From: Burkholderia pseudomultivorans
GTDB taxonomy: Bacteria > Pseudomonadota > Gammaproteobacteria > Burkholderiales > Burkholderiaceae
Direction of reading: 5' to 3'
DNA: 64,000 nt
Assembly: GCF_001718415.1 (NCBI RefSeq)
Contig: NZ_CP013378.1
Span: 3,472,001 to 3,536,000 of the forward strand
Made by a program: the position numbers and the translations under genes. Of the stretch, positions 24,352 to 33,530 are shown piece by piece (the first letter of the stretch is position 1; every line of letters begins with the position of its first letter). Under the pieces are notes generated by a model. The model ran no database searches and was not told the DNA's origin. It was given only the letters and a program-made list of their open reading frames with translations.

Positions 24352-25836
24352 TCAGGCCTTTGCGTTCGCGAACAGCCGGTAGAACACGAAGCCGAGCGCC
24401 GCGCCGATGAACCACGAGAAGTTCGCGACGCCCTGCCAGCCCGGCATCATCACGCAGACGATCGCGATCAGCGCGGCCGGCAGCAGCGCAGCCAGCGCGC
24501 GGCGGTTGACGCCGCCCGTGTACCAGTACGCGCCCTGCTCGGACATCGTGTACAGGTCGTCGCGCACGAGCCGGCCGCGCTTGACGAGGTAGAAATCGGC
24601 GAGCAGCACGCCGTACAGCGGACCGATGAACGCGCCGAGCACGTCGAGCGTGTAGTGGATCACGGCCGGGTTGTTGAACAGGTTCCACGGCGTGATGAAG
24701 ATCGACGCGACGGCCGCCAGCATCCCGCCCGCGCGCCAGCTGATCAGCCGCGGCGCGACGTTCGAGAAGTCGAACGCGGGCGACACGAAGTTCGCGACGA
24801 TGTTGATGCCGATCGTCGCGATCGTGAACGTCAGCGCGCCGAGGATCACCGCGGTCGGATGGTCGATGCGGCCGACCGTCTCGACCGGATCGGTGATCAG
24901 CTCGCCGAACACCGGCAGCGTCGCGGCCGTCGTGATCACCGTGACCAGCGAGAACGCGAGGAAGTTGACCGGCAGCCCCCAGAAATTGCCGCGCTTCACG
25001 TCGCCGAACGTGCGGCAGTAGCGCGAGAAATCGCCGAAGTTCAGCATCGGCCCGGAGAAGTACGACACGACCAGCGACACGGCCGTGATCATCACCGGAA
25101 TCACCTCCGCGCCGTGATACCGGACGCCGCCGAGATTGATGCCGATGTTGCGCCAGCCCGCGCGCCACACCATGTAGCCGGCCAGGATGAACATCACGAC
25201 GTAGACGGCCGGGCCGGCGAAGTCGATGAACTTCTTGATCGTCTCCATCCCGTTCCAGAACACGAACGCCTGCAGCACCCACAGCAGCATGAAGCCGGCC
25301 CAGCCGATCGCGGACAGCCCGAGGAACCCGTAGCGATGCACATCCGCGTAGGGCATCCATTGCGGGAAGAACTTCAGCACGACGATCACGAGCGCGCTCG
25401 ACGCGAGATAGGTCTGGATCCCATACCACGCGATCGCGATCAGCCCGCGAATCACGGCCGGCACGTTCGCGCCGAGCACGCCGAAGGTCGCGCGGCACGC
25501 GACCGGGTACGGCACGCCGATCTGCTGGCTCGGCCGCGCGATCAGGTTGCACAGCAGGTTCACGATGCCGATCCCGACGATCAGCGCGATCAGCACCTGC
25601 CAGCTCGTCAGCCCGAGCGCGAACAGGCTGCCCGCGAACACGTAGCCGCCGACGCTGTGCACGTCCGACATCCAGAACGCAAAGATGTTGTACGCACCCC
25701 ATGTCTGGTTTCTCAGGGGTGCCAAATCTTCGTTGTACAGACGTTCGCTGTAACCGCCCGGCAGCGTCGGGCCGCCGCCCTCGCCGCCTTCCTCTGCCGG
25801 ATAGGCGCTGTCGTGCGCCACACTGAACTGAGCCAT
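24352..25836 (-). CDS. NCS1-family nucleobase/allantoin/hydantoin permease
   Basis: A 494-residue inner-membrane transporter with about twelve hydrophobic helices. The NCS1 signature region near the N-terminus (NEDLAPLRNQTWGAYNIFAFW) is clear. Substrate could be allantoin, hydantoin or a purine or pyrimidine base; the neighbours argue for allantoin or a purine. The ATG at 25836 has AAGGAGA 5 bases upstream. The leader holds a 7-bp perfect hairpin CTCCGGA/TCCGGAG (about 25889-25908). Confidence 0.9.
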   Translation of the reverse strand: MAQFSVAHDSAYPAEEGGEGGGPTLPGGYSERLYNEDLAPLRNQTWGAYNIFAFWMSDVHSVGGYVFAGSLFALGLTSWQVLIALIVGIGIVNLLCNLIARPSQQIGVPYPVACRATFGVLGANVPAVIRGLIAIAWYGIQTYLASSALVIVVLKFFPQWMPYADVHRYGFLGLSAIGWAGFMLLWVLQAFVFWNGMETIKKFIDFAGPAVYVVMFILAGYMVWRAGWRNIGINLGGVRYHGAEVIPVMITAVSLVVSYFSGPMLNFGDFSRYCRTFGDVKRGNFWGLPVNFLAFSLVTVITTAATLPVFGELITDPVETVGRIDHPTAVILGALTFTIATIGINIVANFVSPAFDFSNVAPRLISWRAGGMLAAVASIFITPWNLFNNPAVIHYTLDVLGAFIGPLYGVLLADFYLVKRGRLVRDDLYTMSEQGAYWYTGGVNRRALAALLPAALIAIVCVMMPGWQGVANFSWFIGAALGFVFYRLFANAKA

Positions 25837-25985
25837 GACTTCTCCTTGACCGCGGCCGGACAGCCGCTCCACCGTCATCGACATCGCTCCGGATCGTCGT
25901 CCGGAGTCGGACCAGCGGCCCGCGGCATGCGCCGCGCGCCTGCATACGCTCGTTCCGTGGCGCGCGGCCGTGTTCGGGTCGCCGC

Positions 25986-26690
25986 TCAGGCGCCGCCGAA
26001 CACTTCGCGCAGATCGACCTGGCCTTGCGCGGGCCGGTCCAGCATCTTCAGTTCGACATGCTGCAGGTGGTGCGCCATCAGCGTCACCGCCCGCTTCGCA
26101 TCGCCCGCCTCCAGCGCGGCGAGAATCTCCGCGTGGTCGTCGCACGAACACGGGCTGCGTCCATGCGATTCGTACAGCGCCGACATCAGCGTCGAGCGCG
26201 CGACCAGCCCTTCGAGGCACTCGCTGAGCGCCGCATTGCCCATCAGCTCGGCGAGCGCCGTATGGAACTCGCCCGACAGGCGAATCCATGCGGAGAAATC
26301 GCGCCGCTCGAACGCGCCGCGCTCCTTGTCGAGCAGCGCCGCGACGCCCTTCAATCGCTTCGCGCCGGGCCCCGTCGCCAGCCGTTCCATCACCGCGAGC
26401 TCGATGATCCGGCGCATCTCGAACACCTCATGCACGTCCTGCAGCGTCGGACTCGCGACGAATGCGCCGCGGTTCGGCTCGAGATCGACCAGCTTGTCGG
26501 TCGCGAGCAGTGCGAGCGCCTGCCGGATCGTCCCGCGCTTCACGCCGAATACGTCGCAGAGCTGCGCCTCCGTCAGCTTCGCGCCGGGGGCGAGCCGATG
26601 CTCGAGGATCGCGGTGCGGATCCGCTCGGCGATCGCTTCGGGGCCGGGTACGCCGGACGGACGGGAATCTGGCTCGTTCATGATCTGCAT
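25986..26690 (-). CDS. GntR-family regulator, FCD subfamily
   Basis: A 234-residue regulator. The winged HTH is at about 18-78 (LTEAQLCDVFGVKRGTIRQALALL) and an FCD effector domain with metal-type histidines (EFHTAL, HAEILAALEAGD, HHLQH) follows. It lies 149 bases upstream of the permease gene on the same strand and is the likely local regulator of the permease and racemase. An ATTGTCAACAAT palindrome is 36 bases before its start, suggesting autoregulation. An alternative ATG at 26681 lacks a binding site. Confidence 0.9.
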   Translation of the reverse strand: MQIMNEPDSRPSGVPGPEAIAERIRTAILEHRLAPGAKLTEAQLCDVFGVKRGTIRQALALLATDKLVDLEPNRGAFVASPTLQDVHEVFEMRRIIELAVMERLATGPGAKRLKGVAALLDKERGAFERRDFSAWIRLSGEFHTALAELMGNAALSECLEGLVARSTLMSALYESHGRSPCSCDDHAEILAALEAGDAKRAVTLMAHHLQHVELKMLDRPAQGQVDLREVFGGA

Positions 26691-26725
26691 CGTGTGATGG
26701 TCCTCATCGTAGAACGGACATAAAG

Positions 26726-26737
26726 ATTGTCAACAAT
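26726..26737. promoter_or_regulatory. Candidate GntR/FCD operator 1
   Basis: ATTGTCAACAAT is a perfect ATTGT/ACAAT palindrome with a two-base centre, 36 bases upstream of the regulator start. TTGT-N2-ACAA half-sites are common for GntR-family proteins. Confidence 0.5.
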
Positions 26738-26864
26738 TTATTTGGCGAACTGCGCACAATCCACGGGCATCGCCCTGCTCTGTCGCGGTGCGTCGTGCGC
26801 GAAATCCATGCATGACAGCCCTCTACGGCCCGACAGAACGCCGTCTCGTCGTATACCCTGCCGG

Positions 26865-26885
26865 CCATTTTGTTGACAAAAATGG
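26865..26885. promoter_or_regulatory. Candidate GntR/FCD operator 2
   Basis: Seven-base arms CCATTTT/AAAATGG surround GTTGACA. The core TTGTTGACAA is the reverse complement of the TTGTCAACAA in operator 1, 139 bases away, so both could bind the same protein. The rest of 26691-26956 shows no gene. Confidence 0.5.
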
Positions 26886-26956
26886 TGCATGCATTGCGAA
26901 GGAAGCACGTCCCGTCGACGAAAATTTCCGACCGTTAGTTGCGTAACGGCTTAAAG

Positions 26957-26984
26957 AAAAAGGCGGGATCCGACGATCCCGCCT
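26957..26984 (-). terminator. Terminator of the LD-carboxypeptidase gene
   Basis: AGGCGGGATC and GATCCCGCCT form a 10-bp stem with a CGAC loop; the minus-strand side ends in a T run. It lies 22 bases past the stop. Confidence 0.92.
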
Positions 26985-27005
26985 TTCGGTCGCGCGTGCC
27001 GGACC

Positions 27006-27944
27006 TCAACCGAGATGCGGATAATCCGACAGCGTCAGCCGGAAACCGTGCGCATTCGCGACGAGCTGCGCCTGGGCGCCGAACGGCAGCGTCAGCAGGT
27101 CCGGCACATGGCCGAACTGCAGCCCCGTGACGACCGGAATGCCGATCACCGCGCGCACCTGCTCGATCATCGCCTGCATGTCGTAGCCGTTGTCGTACTC
27201 GAACGGCCGCGCGCCGGTGAACTGGCCGAGCACGAGCGCCTGCTGGCGGGCAAGCAGCCCGGACAGGTGAAGCTGATAGATCATCCGTTCGATCCGGAAC
27301 GGCTGCTCGTTGACGTCCTCGATGAACAGGATCCCGCCTTCGATATCGGGCATGTACGGCGTGCCGACCAGCGACGTGAGGATCGCGAGATTGCCGCCCC
27401 ACAGCGTGCCCGTCACGTCGACGGCCTGCACCTGCGGCGCTTCGGCGACGATCGTCGTGGTCGGCTGCGACAGCGTCTGCCAGAAGTGCTGCATCGTGAA
27501 GTCGCTCGGCGTTTCCGCACCGAAATCGGCGGACAGCATCGGGCCGCCGAAGGTCTTGATGCGCGCCTTCGCGTACAGCGCGAGCTGGATCGCCGTGAAA
27601 TCGCTGTGGCCGACGAGCGCGATCGGCTGGTCGCGCAACCGGCTTTCGAGCCCGCGATAGTCGAGGCCGTGCAGGATGCGCGCCGCGCCGTAGCCGCCGC
27701 GCACCGCGAGCGCGATGTCCGGCAGCGGACGCGCGGGATCGGCGAGACGGTTCAGGTCGCCCGCCCGCTCGCCGTCGGTGCCGCCGAAGCGCTGGAAGCG
27801 GCGCTGCGTCGCCTCGAGATTCTCGATACGATGCTGCGCGCCGCTCAGGCGTTCGAGCGCGCGATTGATCGCGTCGGGGTCGTGCGGATAGCCGGAGGGC
27901 GCCAGCAGGCGAATGGTATAGGACGCGGCGGGCTGGAAGGACAT
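27006..27944 (-). CDS. ldcA: Muramoyl-tetrapeptide (LD-) carboxypeptidase, S66 family
   Basis: A 312-residue cytoplasmic serine peptidase that trims the terminal D-alanine from recycled muropeptides. The nucleophile S114 lies in VGHSDFTA, E209 in LFIEDVNE and H279 in FGHVPD, fitting the Ser-Glu-His triad of the family. VRGGYGAAR near 81-89 is another family motif. Self-immunity proteins of the MccF type share the fold, but the length and sequence favour LdcA. It is followed by its own terminator. Confidence 0.9.
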   Translation of the reverse strand: MSFQPAASYTIRLLAPSGYPHDPDAINRALERLSGAQHRIENLEATQRRFQRFGGTDGERAGDLNRLADPARPLPDIALAVRGGYGAARILHGLDYRGLESRLRDQPIALVGHSDFTAIQLALYAKARIKTFGGPMLSADFGAETPSDFTMQHFWQTLSQPTTTIVAEAPQVQAVDVTGTLWGGNLAILTSLVGTPYMPDIEGGILFIEDVNEQPFRIERMIYQLHLSGLLARQQALVLGQFTGARPFEYDNGYDMQAMIEQVRAVIGIPVVTGLQFGHVPDLLTLPFGAQAQLVANAHGFRLTLSDYPHLG

Positions 27945-28055
27945 GGCGAGAGGAGGTGTCGGGTCGTCAAACCTGTTTAGAGGGTCCGAACCGTGCCCGG
28001 TTCACGGACCGGCATCGCGCCCGGCTCGCGGCGGCCGGACACGACGAAGGGACGG

Positions 28056-29035
<980 letters not shown>

Positions 29036-29183
29036 CGGTCAATCGAAACAATGCGGCAGCCGAATTCTAGCAGGGTGACGCGCGTATGACAGGCACTTCG
29101 AACGAATGCTCGACATGCGATTGACGGTACGCGCGCGCCGTGCTTGTGCGGCGTTATTCCGGCCCTGTTTACGGACGTGCCCG

Positions 29184-30398
29184 TCACGCGACGGCCGACC
29201 GCGTCCGCGCCTTCGGAAACGGCCGAAACGTCAAGGCGATCAGGCATGCGCCGATGCCGATCACGAACGAACCGAGGTAGAGCCAGCCGTAGCTGCCGAA
29301 CGCGTCGACGATCAGGCCGCCCGCGACGGGCCCCGCCGCCATCCCGAGGCTGCCGGCCATCGCGCTGCCGCCGATCACCGTGCCCATCATCCGCAGCGGA
29401 AAATTCTCGCGCGCGAGCACCGGATACAACGGCATCACGCCCGCGTAGATGAAGCCGAACAGCGTCGCCACCGCGTAGAAGCCGTCGAGCGTGCGCACGA
29501 AGTAGTAGCCGAGCGCGCCGAACGCCTGCAGCAGCAGCCCGGCGACCAGCATGCGTTTCGCGCCGAGCCGGTCGCCGAGGATCCCGAACGCGATCCGCCC
29601 GCCCATGCCGGCGAGCCCTTCGACGCTGTAGATCGACACCGCGACGATCAGCGGGATCCCGCAGGTCACCGCATAGCTGACCGTATGAAAGATCGGGCCG
29701 GAATGCGTCGCACAGCAGAAGAAGTTGGTCAGCACCAGGATCGCGAACTGCGGCGAGCGCAGCGCGTGCGCGACCGACATCGGCGCGTCGTCAGCACCGC
29801 CCGCGCCCGGCGCCGGCTGCGCGGCGTCGGGCGACGGCGCGCGGCGGATCAGCAGCGACGCCGGGATCATCACGACGGCCGCCAGCCCGGCGATGATCAG
29901 CATCGACGTGCGCCAGCCGTGTGTCGATACGAGCCAGGCGGCGAGCGGCGACATCGTCATCGGCGCCATCCCCATCCCGGCCGACACGAGCGACACCGCG
30001 AGGCTGCGGTGCGTGTCGAACCAGCCGGTCACGCACGCCATCACCGGCGCGAAGAATGCGGCGGTCGCGCTGCCGACGGCAACGCCGAAGATCAGCTGGA
30101 ACGCGAGCAGCGACGACGCGCGACTGGCGAGCGCAACGCTCGTCGCCAGCAGCACCGCGCCCGTGACGACCACTGCCCGCGCGCCGATGCGGTCCGACAG
30201 CGCACCCCACGCCATGCTGGCGAACGCCATCGCGATGAAACCGAGCGTCATCGCACCGGAAATGCCGGTCATCGACCAGCCCGTGTCGCGCGCGATCGGC
30301 CGCAGGAACACGGGCAGCGAAAACATCGCGCCGATCGCGATGCAGCCCATCAGGCCGCCCGCGGCGACGATTACCCAGCGATATCGGGATTGCGGCAT
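29184..30398 (-). CDS. MFS transporter
   Basis: A 404-residue inner-membrane carrier with about twelve helices, starting RYRWVIVAAGGLMGCIAIG. The loop between helices 2 and 3 has WGALSDRIGARAVVV, the MFS signature, and a central charged loop carries RRAPSPDAAQ. It resembles oxalate/formate or monocarboxylate-type MFS carriers, but substrate is not assignable. It diverges from the HutC-type regulator, so it might be part of that regulon. Confidence 0.88.
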   Translation of the reverse strand: MPQSRYRWVIVAAGGLMGCIAIGAMFSLPVFLRPIARDTGWSMTGISGAMTLGFIAMAFASMAWGALSDRIGARAVVVTGAVLLATSVALASRASSLLAFQLIFGVAVGSATAAFFAPVMACVTGWFDTHRSLAVSLVSAGMGMAPMTMSPLAAWLVSTHGWRTSMLIIAGLAAVVMIPASLLIRRAPSPDAAQPAPGAGGADDAPMSVAHALRSPQFAILVLTNFFCCATHSGPIFHTVSYAVTCGIPLIVAVSIYSVEGLAGMGGRIAFGILGDRLGAKRMLVAGLLLQAFGALGYYFVRTLDGFYAVATLFGFIYAGVMPLYPVLARENFPLRMMGTVIGGSAMAGSLGMAAGPVAGGLIVDAFGSYGWLYLGSFVIGIGACLIALTFRPFPKARTRSAVA

Positions 30399-30695
30399 CT
30401 GGCATCTCCTTGTTCGTATCGGTCACCATGGAGCCGGGCGCCGACGGCGTCAACGCCGCCGCCGGCCCGGTCGACATCGATACGACGCGCGACGCATCGG
30501 GAAATCGACATGCACGCGCACCGCGCCGGCGAACCGGCGAGCGCCCGTCCATTTTGGTGACGGATCGGATCGGGGGACCCGGCCTCACGTCACCCTATTC
30601 GAACGGCCACCCCGCTCTCCTTTTCCGGATTCGGAAAGTCGAAAGCAGAAATCCTTGGTTGGGACGCGCGATCGCGCTGGCTACACTCGCCCCAT
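30399..30695. other. Divergent intergenic region
   Basis: No gene is supported in these roughly 300 bases between the MFS gene and the HutC-type regulator. Both promoters should lie here, with the palindrome at 30696-30709 at the downstream edge. Confidence 0.5.
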
Positions 30696-30709
30696 CTTGT
30701 CATAACAAG
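30696..30709. promoter_or_regulatory. Candidate HutC-type operator
   Basis: CTTGT-CATA-ACAAG is a perfect 5+5 palindrome ending 7 bases before the regulator's ATG. Its TTGT-N4-ACAA core fits GntR/HutC sites, and binding here would block transcription of the whole downstream cluster. Confidence 0.55.
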
Positions 30710-30716
30710 TCGACCG

Positions 30717-31487
30717 ATGCCCCCACCCAATGTCGTACCGCTGTCGCCACCGCCGCTCTACGTGCAGATCAAGGACACGCTGCGCACGCGCATCCTCGAC
30801 GGCACCTATGCGCCGCACAGCCGGATGCCGTCCGAGCACGCGCTGTGCGCGATGTTCGACGTGAGCCGCATCACCGTGCGCCAGGCGCTTGGCGATCTGC
30901 AGAAGGAAGGCCTGCTATTCAAGCTTCACGGCAAGGGCACCTTCGTGTCGAAGCCGAAGGCGTTCCAGAACGTCACGTCGCTGCAGGGCTTCGCCGAAGC
31001 GATGTCGTCGATGGGCTACGAGATCGTCAACCAGTTGCGCAGCCTGCGCACCGTCAAGGCCGACCGCCATCTGGCGACGAAACTGCACGTGCCGGAGGGT
31101 GCGCCCCTCGTCGAGATTCACCGCGTGCGGCTCCTGAACCGCGAACCGGTGTCGCTCGAACAGACCTGGGTGCCGGAAGCGCTCGGCAAGCGTCTCGCGA
31201 ACGCGGATCTCGCGACCCGCGACATCTTCCTGATCCTCGAGAACGACTGCGGCATACCGCTCGGCCACGCCGACGTGTCGATCGACGCGATCCTGGCCGA
31301 CGACGAGATCGTCGAGGCGCTGCGCGTCGAGGAAAGCAGTCCCGTGCTGCGCATCGAGCGCCTGACGCACGACGCGTCGGGCACGCCGATCGACTACGAA
31401 CATCTCTACTTCCGCGGCGACGCCTTCCAGTACCGGCTGCGCATCGACCGGCAGAAGACGCGCAAACCAGCAAGGAACCCGCGATGA
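30717..31487 (+). CDS. GntR-family regulator, HutC subfamily
   Basis: A 256-residue regulator with an N-terminal winged HTH (about 12-78; MPSEHALCAMFDVSRITVRQAL) and a UTRA effector domain (about 95-245). It opens a nine-gene co-directional cluster and overlaps the flavoprotein gene by ATGA, so it is part of the operon it probably controls. A palindromic site lies at its start. The ligand is unknown. Confidence 0.92.
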   Translation: MPPPNVVPLSPPPLYVQIKDTLRTRILDGTYAPHSRMPSEHALCAMFDVSRITVRQALGDLQKEGLLFKLHGKGTFVSKPKAFQNVTSLQGFAEAMSSMGYEIVNQLRSLRTVKADRHLATKLHVPEGAPLVEIHRVRLLNREPVSLEQTWVPEALGKRLANADLATRDIFLILENDCGIPLGHADVSIDAILADDEIVEALRVEESSPVLRIERLTHDASGTPIDYEHLYFRGDAFQYRLRIDRQKTRKPARNPR

Positions 31488-33223
31488 ATACCCATATCCA
31501 TGAATACGACATCGTCGTGGTCGGCGGCGGCACGGCCGGCCCGATGGCCGCGATCAAGGCGAAGGAGCGCGACCCGTCGCTGCGCGTACTGCTGCTCGAG
31601 AAGGCCAACGTGAAGCGCAGCGGCGCGATCTCGATGGGCATGGACGGACTGAACAACGCGGTGATCCCGGGGCATGCGACGCCCGAGCAGTACACGCGCG
31701 AGATCACGATCGCGAACGACGGGATCGTCGACCAGGAAGCGGTCCACGCCTACGCGACGCACAGCTTCGCGACGATCGAGCAGCTCGATCGCTGGGGCGT
31801 GAAGTTCGAAAAGGACGGCACCGGCGACTATGCGGTGAAGAAGGTGCATCACATGGGCTCGTACGTGCTGCCGATGCCCGAAGGGCACGACATCAAGAAG
31901 GTGCTGTACCGGCAGTTGAAACGCGCACGCATCGCGATCACGAACCGGATCGTCGCGACCCGCGTGCTGACCGATGCGCAGGGCCATGCAAGCGGCGTGC
32001 TCGGCTTCGACTGCCGCACCGCGGATTTCCACGTGATCCGCGCGAAGGCCGTGATTCTCTGCTGCGGCGCGGCCGGCCGGCTGGGCCTGCCGGCATCCGG
32101 CTACCTGATGGGCACCTACGAGAACCCGACCAACGCCGGCGATGGCTACGCGATGGCCTATCACGCAGGCGCGGCGCTCGCGAACCTCGAATGCTTCCAG
32201 ATCAACCCGCTGATCAAGGATTACAACGGCCCCGCGTGCGCATACGTGACGGGGCCGCTCGGCGGCTTCACCGCGAACGGCAAGGGCGAACGCTTCATCG
32301 AATGCGACTACTGGAGCGGCCAGATGATGTGGGAGTTCTACCAGGAGCTGCAAAGTGGCAACGGCCCCGTGTTCCTGAAGCTCGACCATCTGGCGGAAGA
32401 AACCATCCAGACCATCGAGCAGATCCTGCACACCAACGAGCGGCCGAGCCGCGGCCGCTTCCATGCCGGACGCGGAACCGACTACCGGCGCCAGATGGTC
32501 GAGATGCACATCTCCGAGATCGGCTTCTGCAGCGGCCACAGCGCCTCGGGCGTCTACGTGAACGCGCGCGCGGAAACGACCGTGCCCGGTCTTTACGCGG
32601 CGGGCGACATGGCCGCCGTCCCGCACAACTACATGCTCGGCGCCTTCACGTACGGCTGGTTCGCCGGGCAGAACGCCGCGGAATATGTGGCCGGTCGCGA
32701 CCACGCGGCCGTCGACCGGGCACAGGTCGACGCCGAACGCGCGCGCGTGCTGGCGCCGCTCGCGCGCGACCACGGCCTCGCGCCGGCGCAGGTCGAGTAC
32801 AAGCTGCGACGCATGGTGAACGACTACCTGCAGCCGCCGAAGGTGACGCGCAAGATGGAAATCGGCCTGCAGCGTTTTGCCGACATTTCTGAGGATATCG
32901 AATCGATCAAGGCCAGTCATCCGCACGAACTGATGCGCGCGGCCGAAGTGCGCGCGATCCGCGACTGCGCCGAAATGGCCGCGCGCGCGTCGCTGTTTCG
33001 CACCGAGAGCCGCTGGGGGCTTTACCACCACCGCGTCGACTTCCCGCACCGCAACGACGCCGAGTGGTTCTGCCACACGTGGCTGAGCAAGGGTGCCGAC
33101 GGCACGATGCGCAGCGAGAAGCGCGCGGTCGAGCCGTACATCGTGCCGCTCGCCGACGACGAGCGCAGCGCCTACGCGCATCTGCGCATCCGTGAACCGG
33201 CCGCGCTCGCGGCCGCCCTCTGA
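31484..33223 (+). CDS. AprA-like FAD-dependent oxidoreductase, flavoprotein subunit
   Basis: A 579-residue enzyme of the succinate dehydrogenase/fumarate reductase/APS reductase flavoprotein superfamily. The FAD-binding GGGTAGP is at 14-20; RSGAISMGMDGLNNAV is similar in style to the adenylylsulfate reductase alpha subunit, and GLYAAGDMAAVPHN near 371 is the second FAD motif. No signal peptide is present, so it is cytoplasmic. An AprB-like ferredoxin is encoded 11 bases downstream. No sulfate adenylyltransferase gene is nearby, so true APS reductase activity is doubtful and the substrate is unknown. Confidence 0.85.
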   Translation: MNTHIHEYDIVVVGGGTAGPMAAIKAKERDPSLRVLLLEKANVKRSGAISMGMDGLNNAVIPGHATPEQYTREITIANDGIVDQEAVHAYATHSFATIEQLDRWGVKFEKDGTGDYAVKKVHHMGSYVLPMPEGHDIKKVLYRQLKRARIAITNRIVATRVLTDAQGHASGVLGFDCRTADFHVIRAKAVILCCGAAGRLGLPASGYLMGTYENPTNAGDGYAMAYHAGAALANLECFQINPLIKDYNGPACAYVTGPLGGFTANGKGERFIECDYWSGQMMWEFYQELQSGNGPVFLKLDHLAEETIQTIEQILHTNERPSRGRFHAGRGTDYRRQMVEMHISEIGFCSGHSASGVYVNARAETTVPGLYAAGDMAAVPHNYMLGAFTYGWFAGQNAAEYVAGRDHAAVDRAQVDAERARVLAPLARDHGLAPAQVEYKLRRMVNDYLQPPKVTRKMEIGLQRFADISEDIESIKASHPHELMRAAEVRAIRDCAEMAARASLFRTESRWGLYHHRVDFPHRNDAEWFCHTWLSKGADGTMRSEKRAVEPYIVPLADDERSAYAHLRIREPAALAAAL

Positions 33224-33234
33224 GGAGCCTCACC

Positions 33235-33480
33235 GTGCCCCATACCCCGCACGACATCTTCCTGCGCAGCAGCGCGCCCGTCACGATCGACGAGGAACGC
33301 TGCATCGCCGACAAGGGCTGCACCGTCTGCGTCGACGTATGCCCGCTCGACCTGCTCGCGATCGACGTCAGCAAGGGCAAGGCCTACATGCAGTTCGACG
33401 AATGCTGGTACTGCATGCCGTGCGAGCGCGACTGCCCGACCGGCGCGGTCAAGGTCGACATCCCGTACCTGTTGCGCTGA
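33235..33480 (+). CDS. AprB-like ferredoxin with two [4Fe-4S] sites
   Basis: An 81-residue iron-sulfur protein. One cysteine set is C23, C29, C32, C36 (first spacing five instead of two) and the other C57, C60, C63, C67 followed by PTG. The wider first spacing resembles AprB rather than bacterial 2[4Fe-4S] ferredoxin. It should carry electrons for the flavoprotein encoded just upstream. The start is GTG with TGAGGAG upstream. Confidence 0.88.
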   Translation: MPHTPHDIFLRSSAPVTIDEERCIADKGCTVCVDVCPLDLLAIDVSKGKAYMQFDECWYCMPCERDCPTGAVKVDIPYLLR

Positions 33481-33530
33481 CCCGGCGCAAGACCGGCGCA
33501 TCGATTCTCCCTTTCCGGATTCCGAACATC

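Noticed and set aside
25889..25908. The CTCCGGA/TCCGGAG hairpin in the permease leader as a guanidine (mini-ykkC) riboswitch
   Set aside because: Only one hairpin is present and the loop is not the needed ACGR tetraloop pair.
24253..26697. An 814-residue open frame antisense to the NCS1 permease and GntR genes
   Set aside because: Same kind of high-GC shadow; the permease and regulator on the other strand have clear motifs.
30410..31483. A frame upstream of the flavoprotein giving a 937-residue protein
   Set aside because: Its N-terminal 358 residues are a shadow of the HutC regulator; the true start is ATG 31484, coupled by ATGA.
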